A stretch of DNA of 64,000 nucleotides, taken from positions 1,292,702-1,356,701 of the forward strand of contig NZ_LMPZ01000002.1 in NCBI RefSeq assembly GCF_001424025.1. The letters are read 5' to 3'. This DNA is from Brevundimonas sp. Leaf363. GTDB taxonomy: Bacteria; Pseudomonadota; Alphaproteobacteria; Caulobacterales; Caulobacteraceae. The position numbers and the translations under genes were made by a program. Each line of letters begins with the position of its first letter. Positions within the stretch are counted from its first letter, which is position 1. The notes beneath the pieces were generated by a model. That model saw only the letters and a list, made by a program, of their open reading frames with translations, had not been told where the DNA came from and did not search any database. Positions 17,725-29,126 of the stretch are shown piece by piece.

Positions 17725-20700
17725 TGGACGGCGCCCTTCCCACCCGTGACGACCAGGCGCTGAACGGCGCGCCCGAGGGACTGGACGCCCTCATCGTCGC
17801 ACAGCGGGTGCGCGCCGCCGGCGGCGTCGCCCTCATGGTCGCGCGCGACTACCAGCGCGCGATCAGCTTCACCCAGGCGCTCGACTTCTTCGCCAAGGAC
17901 ATTGAGGTTATTCAGTTTCCCGCTTGGGACTGCCTGCCGTACGACCGTCTCAGCCCCAGCGCCGCTGTCTCGGCCCAGAGAATGGCCGCCCTGACCCGCC
18001 TCGCGCGCGGCGCAGCGACTGAGGTTTCTGGCGACAAGCCCCTGCTGGTCATCGCCACGGTCGCCTCGGCGGCCCAGCGCGTGCCGCCGCGCAGCATCAC
18101 CCTGGCCGCCGGCTTCGAGACCCGCGTCGGCCGCGACCTCGATACCCAGGGGCTGGAGACCTATTTCGCGGCCAACGGCTACGTCCGCGCCTCCACCGTC
18201 TCCGAACGCGGCGAATACGCCGTGCGGGGCGGGGTCATCGATGTCTTTCCGCCGGGCTTCTACGAGCCTGTGCGCCTCGACATGTTCGGCTCCGAGCTGG
18301 AATCCATCCGCACCTTCGATCCGGCGACCCAGCGCTCGACCGGCCAGCGTCAGGCGGTCGATCTGGCCCCCGTGTCCGAGGCCCTGCTGAGCGCCGAGAC
18401 AATCTCGCGCTTCCGCACCGGCTATCTGCAACGCTTCGGCGCGGCCGGCGACGACATGATGTACGCCGCCGTCAGCGAGGGCGCGCGCCGCCAGGGGCTG
18501 GAGCAGTGGCTGCCGCTCTTTTACGAGCGGCTTGAAACCCTGTTCGACTATCTGCCCGACACGGCCCAGGTCTTCATCGACCATCAGGCCGACGGCGCCC
18601 GCGCCGAGCGCTGGAGCCTGGTCGCGGACGCCTATGCCGCGCGCCGCGAGGCGGCCCAGGCCAAGGGCGGCGCCGCCCACCGCGCCCTGCCGCCGGCCGA
18701 ACTTTATCTGGACGAGGGCGACTGGAACACGGCCCTGGCCGGCCGCGCCGTGCGCCGCCTGTCGCCCTTCCATGGCGGGACCGACGATGCCGGCGGCCGG
18801 CTGGGGCGGGCCTTCGGGGCCGAGCGGGCGCAGGATAGCGTCAATCTGTTCGAGGCCGTCGCCGACCACGCCAAGGCCATGCAGGCCGAGGGCCGCAAGG
18901 TCCTGTTCGCGTCCTGGAGCGAAGGCTCGTCAGAGCGCCTCGCCGCCATGCTGGGCGACCATGGGCTGCCAACCGTCGTGCCGGTGCGCGACTGGGCCGA
19001 TGTCGAGGCGGCCAAGCCCGACCTGATCCTGCGCGGCGTCCTGCCGGTTGAGCACGGCTTCACCACCGACAGCATCGCGGTGATCTCCGAGACCGACATC
19101 CTGGGCGACCGTCTGGCGCGGCCCCGGCGCAAGCGGCGGGCGTCCAACTTCCTGGCCGAGGCCTCGGCCCTGACCACCGGCGACTTGGTCGTCCACCTGG
19201 ACCACGGCATCGGCCGGTACGAAGGTCTGCGCACGCTGGATATCCAGTCGGCCCCCCACGACTGTCTGGAAATCTTCTACGCCGGTGACAGCAAGCTGTT
19301 CCTGCCCGTTGAGAACATTGACCTTCTGACCCGCTATGGCTCGGAGACCGAGGGGGTTCAGCTGGATCGCCTGGGCGGCGCCGCCTGGCAGACCCGGAAG
19401 GCCCGCGCTAAGGCGCGCCTGCGCGAAATGGCCGAGGGGCTGATCGCCCTGGCCGCCAAGCGCGCCCTTCGCGAGACCGACGCCATCAACCCGCCGCAGG
19501 GTCTGTTCGACGAGTTCTGCGCCCGCTTCCCCTATGAGGAGACGGACGACCAGCTGAACGCCATCGGCGACGTGCTTGAGGATCTGGGCAAGGGCACGCC
19601 GATGGATCGCCTTATCTGCGGCGATGTCGGCTTCGGCAAGACCGAGGTGGCCCTGCGCGCCGCCTTCGTCGTGGCCATGACCGGCCAGCAGGTGGCCATC
19701 GTCTGCCCCACGACCCTTCTGGCGCGCCAACACTTCAAGACCTTCAAGGAGCGCTTCGCCGGTTGGCCGGTGAAGGTGCGCCAGCTGTCGCGCCTGGTCA
19801 CCGCCAAGGACGCCGCCGAGACCCGCGCGGGCCTGAAGGACGGCTCGGTCGAGATCGTCGTCGGCACCCACGCTGTGCTGTCCGAACAGGTCGGCTTCCG
19901 CGACCTGGGCCTCGTCATCGTCGACGAGGAGCAGCACTTCGGGGTCAAGCATAAGGAGAAGCTGAAGAGCTTCCGCGCCGACGTTCACCTGCTGACCATG
20001 ACGGCGACGCCGATCCCGCGCACGCTGCAGATGGCGCTGTCGGGCATCCGCGAGATGTCGATCATCGCCACCCCGCCGGTCGATCGCCTGGCGGTCCGCA
20101 CCTACGTCACGCCCTGGGACGCCGTCCTGATCCGCGAGGCCCTGCTGCGCGAGAAGTATCGGGGCGGCCAGGCCTATTATGTCGTGCCGCGCCTGGCCGA
20201 CCTGCCGGACGTCGAGCAGTTCCTGCGCGAGAAGGTGCCGGAAGTGAAGTTCGTCGTCGGCCACGGCCAGATGAGCCCGACGCAGCTGGAGGAGGTGATG
20301 AGCGCCTTCTATGACGGCGAGTACGACGTGCTGCTGTCGACCACCATCGTCGAGAGCGGCCTGGACATCCCCACGGCCAACACCCTGGTGGTCCATAAGG
20401 CCGACATGTTCGGCCTGGCCCAGCTGCACCAGATCCGGGGCCGCATCGGCCGGGCCAAGGCGCGCGCCTTCGCCTATCTGACCACGCCGGCCAACAAGCC
20501 GCTGACCCTGTCGGCCGAGCGGCGCCTGCAGGTGCTGCAGTCGCTCGACAACCTGGGCGCCGGCTTCCAGCTGGCCAGTCATGACCTGGACCAGCGCGGC
20601 GGCGGCAATCTGCTGGGCGACCAGCAGTCGGGCCACATCCGGGAGGTGGGCGTCGAACTGTACCAGCAGATGCTGGAGGACGCGGTCGCCGATCTGCGAG

Positions 20701-21188
20701 AGAACGGGGAAGGCGAGGGCGTCGATCGCGGCTGGTCGCCGGCGATCAATGTCGGCGCGGCTGTCCTGATTCCAGAGAGTTACGTCCCTGACCTCAATGT
20801 CCGCCTTAGCCTCTATCGCCGCCTGTCGGACGCCGAGCAGAGCCAGGACCGCGAGGCCCTGGCCGCCGAGCTGATCGACCGGTTCGGTCCCCTGCCGGAC
20901 GAAGCCAGGCAGTTGCTGCGCATCGTGGAGATCAAGGCCAACTGCAAGACGGCCTGCATCGAACGCATCGACATCGGGCCCAAGGGCGCCGTGCTGACCC
21001 TGCGCAACAACAGTTTCCCCAACCCGGCGGGCCTCATCGGCCTGATCCAGAAGAACCACGCCTTCTGGAAGATCCGCCCGGATCAGAAGGTGGTCGTGAC
21101 CGGCGACTGGCCCAAGCCCGAGGACCGTCTGAAGGTGGCCGAGAAGATCACGGCCGATCTGGCCCGGGTGGCTGGCGCCGCTGCCTGA
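17724..21188 (+). CDS. mfd: Transcription-repair coupling factor Mfd
   Basis: This 1154-residue translocase removes RNA polymerase stalled at DNA damage and recruits UvrA. The order is normal. A UvrB-like N-terminal part includes [16 protein letters not shown] CarD-like polymerase-interaction domain has [15 protein letters not shown] and [20 protein letters not shown]. The RecG-like motor has Walker [17 protein letters not shown] near residue 632, [14 protein letters not shown] near 733, and [17 protein letters not shown]. The C-terminal TRCF domain closes the protein. Nothing is truncated. The start overlaps the sdhE stop. A hairpin begins just after the stop codon. Confidence 0.98.
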   Translation: MDGALPTRDDQALNGAPEGLDALIVAQRVRAAGGVALMVARDYQRAISFTQALDFFAKDIEVIQFPAWDCLPYDRLSPSAAVSAQRMAALTRLARGAATEVSGDKPLLVIATVASAAQRVPPRSITLAAGFETRVGRDLDTQGLETYFAANGYVRASTVSERGEYAVRGGVIDVFPPGFYEPVRLDMFGSELESIRTFDPATQRSTGQRQAVDLAPVSEALLSAETISRFRTGYLQRFGAAGDDMMYAAVSEGARRQGLEQWLPLFYERLETLFDYLPDTAQVFIDHQADGARAERWSLVADAYAARREAAQAKGGAAHRALPPAELYLDEGDWNTALAGRAVRRLSPFHGGTDDAGGRLGRAFGAERAQDSVNLFEAVADHAKAMQAEGRKVLFASWSEGSSERLAAMLGDHGLPTVVPVRDWADVEAAKPDLILRGVLPVEHGFTTDSIAVISETDILGDRLARPRRKRRASNFLAEASALTTGDLVVHLDHGIGRYEGLRTLDIQSAPHDCLEIFYAGDSKLFLPVENIDLLTRYGSETEGVQLDRLGGAAWQTRKARAKARLREMAEGLIALAAKRALRETDAINPPQGLFDEFCARFPYEETDDQLNAIGDVLEDLGKGTPMDRLICGDVGFGKTEVALRAAFVVAMTGQQVAIVCPTTLLARQHFKTFKERFAGWPVKVRQLSRLVTAKDAAETRAGLKDGSVEIVVGTHAVLSEQVGFRDLGLVIVDEEQHFGVKHKEKLKSFRADVHLLTMTATPIPRTLQMALSGIREMSIIATPPVDRLAVRTYVTPWDAVLIREALLREKYRGGQAYYVVPRLADLPDVEQFLREKVPEVKFVVGHGQMSPTQLEEVMSAFYDGEYDVLLSTTIVESGLDIPTANTLVVHKADMFGLAQLHQIRGRIGRAKARAFAYLTTPANKPLTLSAERRLQVLQSLDNLGAGFQLASHDLDQRGGGNLLGDQQSGHIREVGVELYQQMLEDAVADLRENGEGEGVDRGWSPAINVGAAVLIPESYVPDLNVRLSLYRRLSDAEQSQDREALAAELIDRFGPLPDEARQLLRIVEIKANCKTACIERIDIGPKGAVLTLRNNSFPNPAGLIGLIQKNHAFWKIRPDQKVVVTGDWPKPEDRLKVAEKITADLARVAGAAA

Positions 21189-21189
21189 C

Positions 21190-21341
21190 CCTTCTCCCCT
21201 CGGGGGAGAAGGTGGGCCGCGATTGCGGCTCGGATGAGGGGGACGCCGGCCTCATTAACAACGGCTGACGTTGGGAGTGCTTCCGACCGCCCCCTCAACC
21301 GTCAGGCTTCGCCTGCCACCTTCTCCCCCGAAGGGAGAAGG
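21190..21341. repeat. Intergenic inverted-repeat element with two terminal hairpins
   Basis: The spacer between mfd and the convergent popA gene is almost wholly palindromic. A hairpin at 21190-21212 (CCTTCTCCCC/GGGGAGAAGG) and one at 21319-21341 (CCTTCTCCC/GGGAGAAGG) lie at the ends. Between them AGAAGGTGG matches an inverted CCACCTTCT, and TGAGGGGG (21235-21242) matches CCCCCTCA (21290-21297). The element is therefore an end-to-end inverted repeat of about 150 bases. It looks like the short dispersed intergenic repeats seen in Caulobacterales genomes and could serve as a two-way terminator for mfd and popA. Confidence 0.75.
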
Positions 21342-21344
21342 CCG

Positions 21345-22673
<1,329 letters not shown>

Positions 22674-22854
22674 GACCGATCGACTCCCCAAGACTCAGCG
22701 TTCAAGCGCCCAGCGATGGCGCGGCCGGACCATAGCGGCGGACGGATCGGACGCAACGTCGCGCACAAGGAAATCTTCCCCGGCGCGGCCAGCGGCTTTC
22801 CTGTGGCGGAAATTGGGCTAAGCAGGTCGCTTCGACCACGCGGAGGGGCCGCGC

Positions 22855-23784
22855 TTGACCACGACTGACGGCGCACGGACGTCTCCCAGGTTCTGGATGC
22901 GGCTGGCCGTACGCGCCTTCGCACGCAGCTGGGGCCGGGACGTGATGCTCTATACGGGCGGCGTCTCCTTCTTCGCGCTGCTGGCGGTCTTCCCGGCCAT
23001 CTCCATCCTGATCGGCTTCTACAAGGTCGGCCTGTCGATCAACGAGGTCAGCGCCCAGGCCGCCGCCCTGGCCGACGTCATGCCCCACGCGGCGCGCGCC
23101 ATCTTCGAGGCCGAGATCCAGCGCCTGTCCACCGCCTCGGCCCGCGCCGTCTCTGCCCAGAGCCTGTTCGCCCTGATCGTCGGCGCCTATGCGGCGCACC
23201 GAGGCTTCAAGGCGCTGCTGGCCGGGTTGAACCTGATCCACGACGAGACCGAGCCGCACGGCTTTTTCCGGTTCAACCTGCTGGCCTTCTTCGTGGCTCT
23301 GGCGGCTTTCGCCCTGTTCACCGTGGTGTCGGGGGCCGTGGTCACGGCCCGCATCCTGGCCCACGCCGGCCCGGAAGCGGCGGCGGTCTCGGGCCTGCCG
23401 TTCGACGGGCTGTTGCCTGCGCTGGGCCTGCTGGTCGGACTGACGCTGCTCTACCGCTACGCCATGAGCCATCGCACCACGGTCGCCTGGGGCCCGTCCA
23501 TCGTCGGCGGCCTGGTCGCCACCGTGATGTCCACCGTCTCGTCCTACCTGTGCGCCATCTATGTCGAGCAGATCGCCCAGCTGGGCGCGACCTACGGCTC
23601 GGTCGGCGCCGTGGTGGTGCTGCTGATCTGGCTGTCGTGGAACGTCAACGCCATCTTCTACGGCGGCGCCTTCACCGCCGAGATGGAGCTGGCGGACAAG
23701 GCCCGGATGGAGCCCGACGCCGAGGCGCCGCGAGCCCAGTCCCAGGTCGTCAGGCTGGCGTCGCGGCGGGCTTCTCGACGCTGA
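22855..23784 (+). CDS. YihY/BrkB family inner-membrane protein
   Basis: This 309-residue protein has six hydrophobic segments in the YihY/BrkB layout. Family marks are DVMLYTGGVSFFALLAVFPAISILIGFYK at the N-terminus, then LYRYAMSHRTTVAWGPSIVGG, AIYVEQIAQLGATYGSVGAVVVLLIWLSWN and NAIFYGGAFTAEME. The family is of unsettled function (formerly called RNase BN in error). The start is TTG with a strong GGAGGGG site 6 bases upstream. The 3' end overlaps the convergent tusA-like gene by 35 bases. Confidence 0.9.
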   Translation: MTTTDGARTSPRFWMRLAVRAFARSWGRDVMLYTGGVSFFALLAVFPAISILIGFYKVGLSINEVSAQAAALADVMPHAARAIFEAEIQRLSTASARAVSAQSLFALIVGAYAAHRGFKALLAGLNLIHDETEPHGFFRFNLLAFFVALAAFALFTVVSGAVVTARILAHAGPEAAAVSGLPFDGLLPALGLLVGLTLLYRYAMSHRTTVAWGPSIVGGLVATVMSTVSSYLCAIYVEQIAQLGATYGSVGAVVVLLIWLSWNVNAIFYGGAFTAEMELADKARMEPDAEAPRAQSQVVRLASRRASRR

Positions 23785-23992
23785 TCGACAGGACGCCGCT
23801 CGTCTCCTCGACAGACAGCACGACCCCGCCCAGCTGCCCCATCAGATGCGGCGCATCGATCCGCGCCATCGGATCGGTGGCCAGCAGCGTCAGCCGCGCC
23901 CCGGGCGTCGCCGCCGCATAGGCCTTCTGCAGCCGCAGCGTGGGAGTCGGGCACCGGTGACCGCGCGCATCGACGATCACCGGTTCAGTCAT
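23750..23992 (-). CDS. TusA-family sulfurtransferase
   Basis: This 80-residue protein has the TusA/SirA fold signature: DARGHRCPTPTLRLQKAY with the CPxP cysteine as persulfide carrier, then LATDPMARIDAPHL and a beta-strand tail. TusA-like proteins relay sulfur to tRNA thiolation, molybdopterin or other acceptors. Its start overlaps the upstream cinA-like gene by 8 bases, so the two are co-translated. The 3' end overlaps the convergent yihY-like gene. Which sulfur pathway it serves is unknown. Confidence 0.88.
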   Translation of the reverse strand: MTEPVIVDARGHRCPTPTLRLQKAYAAATPGARLTLLATDPMARIDAPHLMGQLGGVVLSVEETSGVLSISVEKPAATPA

Positions 23993-24485
23993 CGGCCAGC
24001 TGCTCCTGCAACATCTCCAGCGCCGTCAGCACCGCCGCATGGCGCACGCCGTCCCGGCCCAGGTCGCCGAACCGCACCTCGCGGTGCCGCACGCCTCTGG
24101 GGCCCGCGGTGGCGAAATGCACCAGGCCGACCGGCTTGTCCGCGCTGCCTCCGCCCGGTCCGGCGATGCCCGTGATCGAGACCGCCAGATCGCCGGCGCC
24201 GCGCGCCCGCGCACCTTGGGCCATCGCGCGCGCCGTCTCTTCGCTTACGGCCCCGTGCGCCGCGATGATCGCCGCATCGACGCCGATCAGCCGGGTCTTG
24301 GCCGCGTTGCTGTAGGTCACGAAACCCGCCTCCACCGCCGCGGACGATCCCGCGACGGCGGTCAACGCCCCGGCGACTAGTCCGCCGGTGCAGCTCTCGG
24401 CCGTCACCAGCGTCATCCCCCGCGCGACGGCGGCCCGGATCACGCCGGTCGCGGCTTCAACGACATCTTCGGGTAACACCTGCAC
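23985..24485 (-). CDS. CinA-family nicotinamide-nucleotide amidohydrolase
   Basis: This 166-residue protein is a stand-alone CinA C-terminal domain (PncC type), which deamidates NMN to nicotinate mononucleotide for NAD recycling. Conserved blocks are TLVTAESCTGGLVAGALT (with the catalytic serine), GFVTYSNAAKTRLIGV, HGAVSEETARAMAQGA and SITGIAGPGGGSADKPVGLV. The competence-associated N-terminal domain of full-length CinA is absent. The start is GTG at 24485. It is followed by the tusA-like gene with overlap. Confidence 0.92.
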   Translation of the reverse strand: MQVLPEDVVEAATGVIRAAVARGMTLVTAESCTGGLVAGALTAVAGSSAAVEAGFVTYSNAAKTRLIGVDAAIIAAHGAVSEETARAMAQGARARGAGDLAVSITGIAGPGGGSADKPVGLVHFATAGPRGVRHREVRFGDLGRDGVRHAAVLTALEMLQEQLADD

Positions 24486-24576
24486 GGCTATCCGCTCCGG
24501 GCGCGAGTCAATCTAGGCTTCCGCTAAGAGCCCATTGTGGGCGGGGCGCCAACCCTGCCGGGCCGGAGACCTGACG

Positions 24577-26862
24577 ATGACCGCCACGCCGTCGCCGCCG
24601 CTGTCCGCCGCCCGTCTTGATCGCTGGACGCCCTGGGCCTTTGCGGTGACCGTCTTCGTCTCGGCCTCGCTGGTCTTCGTGGTCCAGCCGATGGCGGCCA
24701 AGCTGGTGCTGCCGATGCTGGGCGGATCGCCGTCGGTATGGAACGCCGTCATGGTGTTCTTCCAGGCGGCGCTGCTGTGCGGCTACGCCTACGCCCACCT
24801 GCTGCAGCGCATCCGCTCGCTGAAGCTGCAGATCAGCGTCCATCTCGCCGTGATGGCCGTCGCCGCCCTGTTCCTGCCGCTCGGCGTCAGGCTGGCGTTC
24901 GGCGAGCCGTCGTCCACCATCCCGGCCCTGTGGCTGATCGGCACCCTGACCGTCAGCCTGGGCGCGCCGTTCGCGGCCCTGTCAGCCACGGCGCCCCTGC
25001 TGCAGGCGTGGTTCGCGCGGGTGCGCGCTGGGTCGCCGGACGGGGCCAATCCCTATGTCCTGTACGCCGCTTCCAACCTAGGCAGTTTCCTGGCCCTGCT
25101 GGCCTATCCGATCCTGATCGAACCGGGCGCGACCCTGACGGCCCAGCGGCTGGGCTGGACCGCCGGCTATGCGGTCTTCCTGATCCTGCTGGCCGCGTTG
25201 GGGCTGCTGATCGCCAAGGTCTCGCCCAGCTTCAACGCGCCGGTCACAGCCGCTGAACCGACCGAGGCCGGGCCCGCCATCGCCTGGAAGCAGAAGGCGC
25301 GCATCGTCCTGCTGGCCGCCATTCCGTCCAGCCTGATGCTGGGCGTCACCGCTCACCTGTCGACCGACGTGGCCTCGGCGCCGTTCCTGTGGGTCGCGCC
25401 GCTGGCCCTCTATCTGCTGACCTTCGTTTTCGCCTTCCAGGCCAAGCCGGCCATTCCGTACGCGATCACCTCCATGATCGCGGCGGCCCTGCTGGCCGTC
25501 TCGATGGGGCTGGTCGCGTTCAAGACCGGCGAGTGGACGGTGATGCTGGCCATCAGCCTGCTGACCTTCTTCTTCGTCGCCCTGTTCTGCCACCAGACCC
25601 TGGCGGCCGAGCGGCCCCAGCCGGCGCGCCTGACCGAGTTTTTTCTGCTGCTGTCCGTAGGCGGCGTGATCGGCGGCATCTTCAACGCCCTGATCGCCCC
25701 GGTCATCTTCAACACCGTCTGGGAATACCCGCTGGTGCTGATCCTGGCGGGTCTGGTGCGGCCGTGGAACTGGGCCCAGCTGACTAAGCGCGACATCTAT
25801 CTGCTGGTCGCGGGCGTGCTGGTGTGCGCCGCGCCGCCGTTGGCGCAGGAGCTGGTGCGCTACATGCCCGGCGTGCGCGCGGCGGTCAGCGACGAGACCC
25901 TGATCCGCATCGGCCAGCTGGTCCTGGGCGGCGGCGCCGTCATCGCCTTCCTGCTGCGCGACCGGGGCGTCCTGTTCACCGTCCTGCTGGTCGTGTCGGT
26001 GCTGGCCGGGCAGCGGTTGGCGCGCGGCTACGACTGGGACTTGTCGGAGCGCAGCTTCTTCGGCGTCATGCGCGTGGCGACCATCCAGGATCCGGGCATG
26101 GGCGGGCCGGTCCATGTGCTGATGCACGGCACCACACTGCACGGCGCCCAGGCGGTCAATCCGGCCAACGCCTGCTTGCCGACCCTCTACTACGCCGCGA
26201 ACACCCCCATCGGTCAGGCGGCCCAGCGCACCATCGCCGACCGTCCGGGCGCCAGCATCGCCGTGGTGGGCCAAGGGTCCGGCGCCCTGGCCGCCTACAA
26301 GCGGTTCGAGACGGCGATGACCTTCTTCGAGATCGACCCGACCGTCGACCGCCTGTCGCGCGACCGCCGCTGGTTCACCTACATCAACGGATGCGCCGAC
26401 GGCCCGATCCGCACCGTCATCGGCGACGCCCGCCTGACCCTGGCGAAGGAGCCTGAGGGCGCCTACGACCTGCTGGTCATCGACGCCTTCACCTCCGACG
26501 CCGTGCCGACCCATCTGCTGACGCAGGAGGCCATCGCCGGCTATCTGAAGCGCGTGAAGCCGGACGGGGTGGTGCTGCTGCACCTGTCGAACCGCAACCT
26601 GGAGATCACCCGCCCGACCATCGCCGCGGCCGACGCCCTTGGCGTGCCGATCCTGCACCAGATCTACATCGAGGCGCCCGATCAGCCCGAGATGCTGGAG
26701 GCCTCGACCGAGGCGGTGATCCTGTCGCCGACCGAGGCCGGCCTGGCGCCCTATCGCCAGGACGGACGCTGGCACGCGGTGCACGAGGACAAGGTGCGGC
26801 CCTGGACCGACGACTACGTCGACCTGTTCGGCTCCCTGATCCGCCAGACCTTCCGCCGCTAG
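24577..26862 (+). CDS. Membrane-fused spermidine synthase-like protein
   Basis: This is a 761-residue protein. The N-terminal ~480 residues form about a dozen hydrophobic segments resembling an MFS-like transporter core (SASLVFVVQPMAAKLVLPMLGG is the typical start). The C-terminal ~250 residues have the spermidine-synthase fold: SIAVVGQGSGALAAY, FFEIDPTVDRLSRDRRWF, IGDARLTLAKEPEGAYDLL and DAFTSDAVPTHLLT. The glycine-rich loop reads VGQGSG rather than the classical GGGDG of true SpeE, so polyamine synthesis is doubtful. Homologues occur widely, and their role is unknown. The stop shares CTAG with ispDF. Confidence 0.85.
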   Translation: MTATPSPPLSAARLDRWTPWAFAVTVFVSASLVFVVQPMAAKLVLPMLGGSPSVWNAVMVFFQAALLCGYAYAHLLQRIRSLKLQISVHLAVMAVAALFLPLGVRLAFGEPSSTIPALWLIGTLTVSLGAPFAALSATAPLLQAWFARVRAGSPDGANPYVLYAASNLGSFLALLAYPILIEPGATLTAQRLGWTAGYAVFLILLAALGLLIAKVSPSFNAPVTAAEPTEAGPAIAWKQKARIVLLAAIPSSLMLGVTAHLSTDVASAPFLWVAPLALYLLTFVFAFQAKPAIPYAITSMIAAALLAVSMGLVAFKTGEWTVMLAISLLTFFFVALFCHQTLAAERPQPARLTEFFLLLSVGGVIGGIFNALIAPVIFNTVWEYPLVLILAGLVRPWNWAQLTKRDIYLLVAGVLVCAAPPLAQELVRYMPGVRAAVSDETLIRIGQLVLGGGAVIAFLLRDRGVLFTVLLVVSVLAGQRLARGYDWDLSERSFFGVMRVATIQDPGMGGPVHVLMHGTTLHGAQAVNPANACLPTLYYAANTPIGQAAQRTIADRPGASIAVVGQGSGALAAYKRFETAMTFFEIDPTVDRLSRDRRWFTYINGCADGPIRTVIGDARLTLAKEPEGAYDLLVIDAFTSDAVPTHLLTQEAIAGYLKRVKPDGVVLLHLSNRNLEITRPTIAAADALGVPILHQIYIEAPDQPEMLEASTEAVILSPTEAGLAPYRQDGRWHAVHEDKVRPWTDDYVDLFGSLIRQTFRR

Positions 26863-28007
26863 GCCGGCAGTTCGACGCTCGCCACAGCCTGCGCCGCCAG
26901 ACCTTCCTGACGGCCGGGGAAGCCCATGCCCTCGGTGGTCGTCGCCTTCACGCTGACCGCGTCCAGCGGCAGGTCCAGCAGTTCGGCCAGACGCGCGCGC
27001 ATGGCCGCGCGGTGCGGTTTCACCTTGGGCTGCTCGCAGATCAGGGTGACGTCCACGTTCACGATCCGACCGCCCTTCGCGTGAACCATCTGGACCGCAT
27101 GGATCAGGAAGCGGTCAGAGGCTGCGCCCTTCCACTGCGGATCGGTGGGCGGGAAGTGGTCGCCGATGTCGCCTTCGCCGATGGCGCCCAACAGGGCGTC
27201 GGTCAGAGCGTGCAGACCGGCGTCGGCGTCTGAGTGACCGATCAGCGTCTGGTCGTGCGGGATCTCCACCCCGCACAGCCACACCGAGGCGCCCGGCCCC
27301 CAGCGGTGGGCGTCGAAGCCCGAACCGATCCGCGTCCTCATTCCGACCATCGCCTCCAGCATCGCAAAGTCCTCCGCGCGCGTCACCTTGGCCAGCCGCG
27401 CGTCGCCTTCCACCAGCCGTACCGTGCGGCCCGCCGCGCGCGCTACCTCGGCGTCGTCGGTCGGAGCCTCGGCGCCCATCCAGGCCGCGTGCGCCGCCCG
27501 CAGCTCGGCGCGCCGGAACGCCTGCGGGGTCTGCACCCGCCACAGACCGTCGCGACTGACCGCCTCGGCCATCGCGCCGTCCACGCCCCGCCGCAGGCTG
27601 TCGTCCACGGCCAGGGCGGGCAGGGCGGCGTCGGCCGTCTCCAGCGCCGTCAGCAGCCGCGCGATCACCGCCTCTGACAGAAACGGCCGCGCCGCGTCGT
27701 GCACCAGCACGATCTCCGGCGCCGCATCCCCCAATCCGCTCAACCCATTGACGACCGACGCCGCCCGCGTCGCGCCCCCCTCGGCGTAGGTCCAGCCGTC
27801 GAGGCCCTCCAGCGCCGCCTCGGCCTTGTCGTGGTCGCCCGCGGGGCCGACCACGACCAACGGCGCCGCGCCCGCCGCCAGCAACGCCTCCACCGACCAG
27901 CGCACGACCGGTTTGCCGGCCAGCGGCCGCCACTGCTTGGCGCCCCCCGCCCGGGTTCCGGACCCGGCGGCGACGACGACGGCGCAAAAAGACGATGGAT
28001 TTGGCAT
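26859..28007 (-). CDS. ispDF: Bifunctional IspD/IspF isoprenoid enzyme
   Basis: This 382-residue fusion carries out two steps of the non-mevalonate pathway. Residues 1 to about 220 are 2-C-methyl-D-erythritol 4-phosphate cytidylyltransferase (VVVAAGSGTRAGGAKQW, LVHDAARPFLS). Residues from 223 are 2-C-methyl-D-erythritol 2,4-cyclodiphosphate synthase (GSGFDAHRWGPG, LIGHSDADAGLHALTDALLGA, GDIGDHFPPTDPQWKGA, VKATTTEGMGFPGRQEG) with the metal-binding DxH and the conserved His residues. The fusion is common in alphaproteobacteria. It diverges from dusB across a 63-bp spacer, a neighbourhood also conserved in the class. Confidence 0.97.
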   Translation of the reverse strand: MPNPSSFCAVVVAAGSGTRAGGAKQWRPLAGKPVVRWSVEALLAAGAAPLVVVGPAGDHDKAEAALEGLDGWTYAEGGATRAASVVNGLSGLGDAAPEIVLVHDAARPFLSEAVIARLLTALETADAALPALAVDDSLRRGVDGAMAEAVSRDGLWRVQTPQAFRRAELRAAHAAWMGAEAPTDDAEVARAAGRTVRLVEGDARLAKVTRAEDFAMLEAMVGMRTRIGSGFDAHRWGPGASVWLCGVEIPHDQTLIGHSDADAGLHALTDALLGAIGEGDIGDHFPPTDPQWKGAASDRFLIHAVQMVHAKGGRIVNVDVTLICEQPKVKPHRAAMRARLAELLDLPLDAVSVKATTTEGMGFPGRQEGLAAQAVASVELPA

Positions 28008-28070
28008 GTCCGCCTTCTACGGATGACCGCCGCGCTTGACGAGAGGCCTCTGCCGAGGCCGTAGAGGCGC

Positions 28071-29126
28071 GTGAGCAGCCACCTTCTCATCGGCGACGTG
28101 CGCATTCCCGGCCGGGTGCTGGCCGCGCCCATGACGGGCGTGACCGACCTGCCGTTCCGCCAGCTGGCCAGTCGTCTCGGCGCGCCCTACGTCGCCACCG
28201 AGATGGTCGCGGCCGCCGAACTGGCCCGCGCCCGGCCCGATGTCGTGCGCCGCGCGGCGGTCGGGGAGGGGCTGCCCCTGACGGTGATCCAGCTGGTCGG
28301 CCGCGATCCGGCCGCCATGGCCGACGGCGCCCGCATGGCCGAAAAGGCCGGCGCCGACATCATTGACCTGAACTACGGCTGTCCGGCCAAGGAGGTCACC
28401 GGCTCGGCCGCCGGATCGGCTCTGATGCGCACGCCCGACCTGGCCTGCCGGATCATGGAGGCGGTCGTCGCCGCCGTGTCTCGCCCCGTCACGGTCAAGA
28501 TGCGGCTGGGCTGGGACGACGACCAGAGGAACGCCGCCGCACTGGCCCGCGCGGCCGAAAGCATCGGCGTCGCCGCCGTCACCGTCCACGGCCGCACGCG
28601 GAAACAGTTCTACACCGGCCAGGCGGACTGGGAAGCGGTGGGCGAGGTCAAGGCGGCGGTCGCCATCCCCGTCATCGTCAACGGCGACATCGTCACCGCC
28701 GATCAGGCCCGCGAGGCGCTCGCCCGCTCCGGCGCCGACGGCCTGATGCTGGGTCGGGGCGTCTACGGCCGGCCGTGGCTGCCCGCCCGCCTGCAACAAG
28801 CGCTGGACGGCGGCGGCGCGGCGCCCGAACCCGGCCCGGCCGAGCGCTTCGCGATCGTCCGCGATCACCTGTACGCCTCGGCCGCCTTCTACGGCCTGCC
28901 GCTGGGGCTCAAGATGTTCCGCAAGCATCTGGGCTGGTACATCGAGCAGGCGCCGTGGCCCGCCGACCTGGCCGAGCGGCGCGCGGCCAAGGCCGCTCTG
29001 TGCCGGCTCGACGCGCCCGACGCGGTCGTAACCGAACTTGCTCGCCTCTGGCGGGTCGAATCGCAGCTTTTGCGCCACTCCCCTGTTGAAAATCCGCCAC
29101 AGGTAGGAGAAGCTGCCGCGGCATGA
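28071..29126 (+). CDS. dusB: tRNA-dihydrouridine synthase B (NifR3)
   Basis: This 351-residue FMN enzyme reduces uridine in the tRNA D-loop. The TIM-barrel motifs are complete: LAAPMTGVTDLPFRQLA, INDE-type position IDLNYGCPAKEV with the catalytic Cys, GSALMRTPDL, VTVHGRTRKQFYTGQADW, VIVNGDIVTADQA and GLMLGRGVYGRPWL. The start is GTG at 28071. In Rhodobacter and Caulobacter the gene (nifR3) leads the ntr operon. Here its stop overlaps the ntrY start as ATGA, and no ntrB or ntrC lies between. Confidence 0.96.
   Translation: MSSHLLIGDVRIPGRVLAAPMTGVTDLPFRQLASRLGAPYVATEMVAAAELARARPDVVRRAAVGEGLPLTVIQLVGRDPAAMADGARMAEKAGADIIDLNYGCPAKEVTGSAAGSALMRTPDLACRIMEAVVAAVSRPVTVKMRLGWDDDQRNAAALARAAESIGVAAVTVHGRTRKQFYTGQADWEAVGEVKAAVAIPVIVNGDIVTADQAREALARSGADGLMLGRGVYGRPWLPARLQQALDGGGAAPEPGPAERFAIVRDHLYASAAFYGLPLGLKMFRKHLGWYIEQAPWPADLAERRAAKAALCRLDAPDAVVTELARLWRVESQLLRHSPVENPPQVGEAAAA

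Noticed and set aside
18930..21059. 709-codon minus-strand open frame opposite mfd
   Set aside because: It is an antisense shadow of mfd, with low-complexity composition and no motif.
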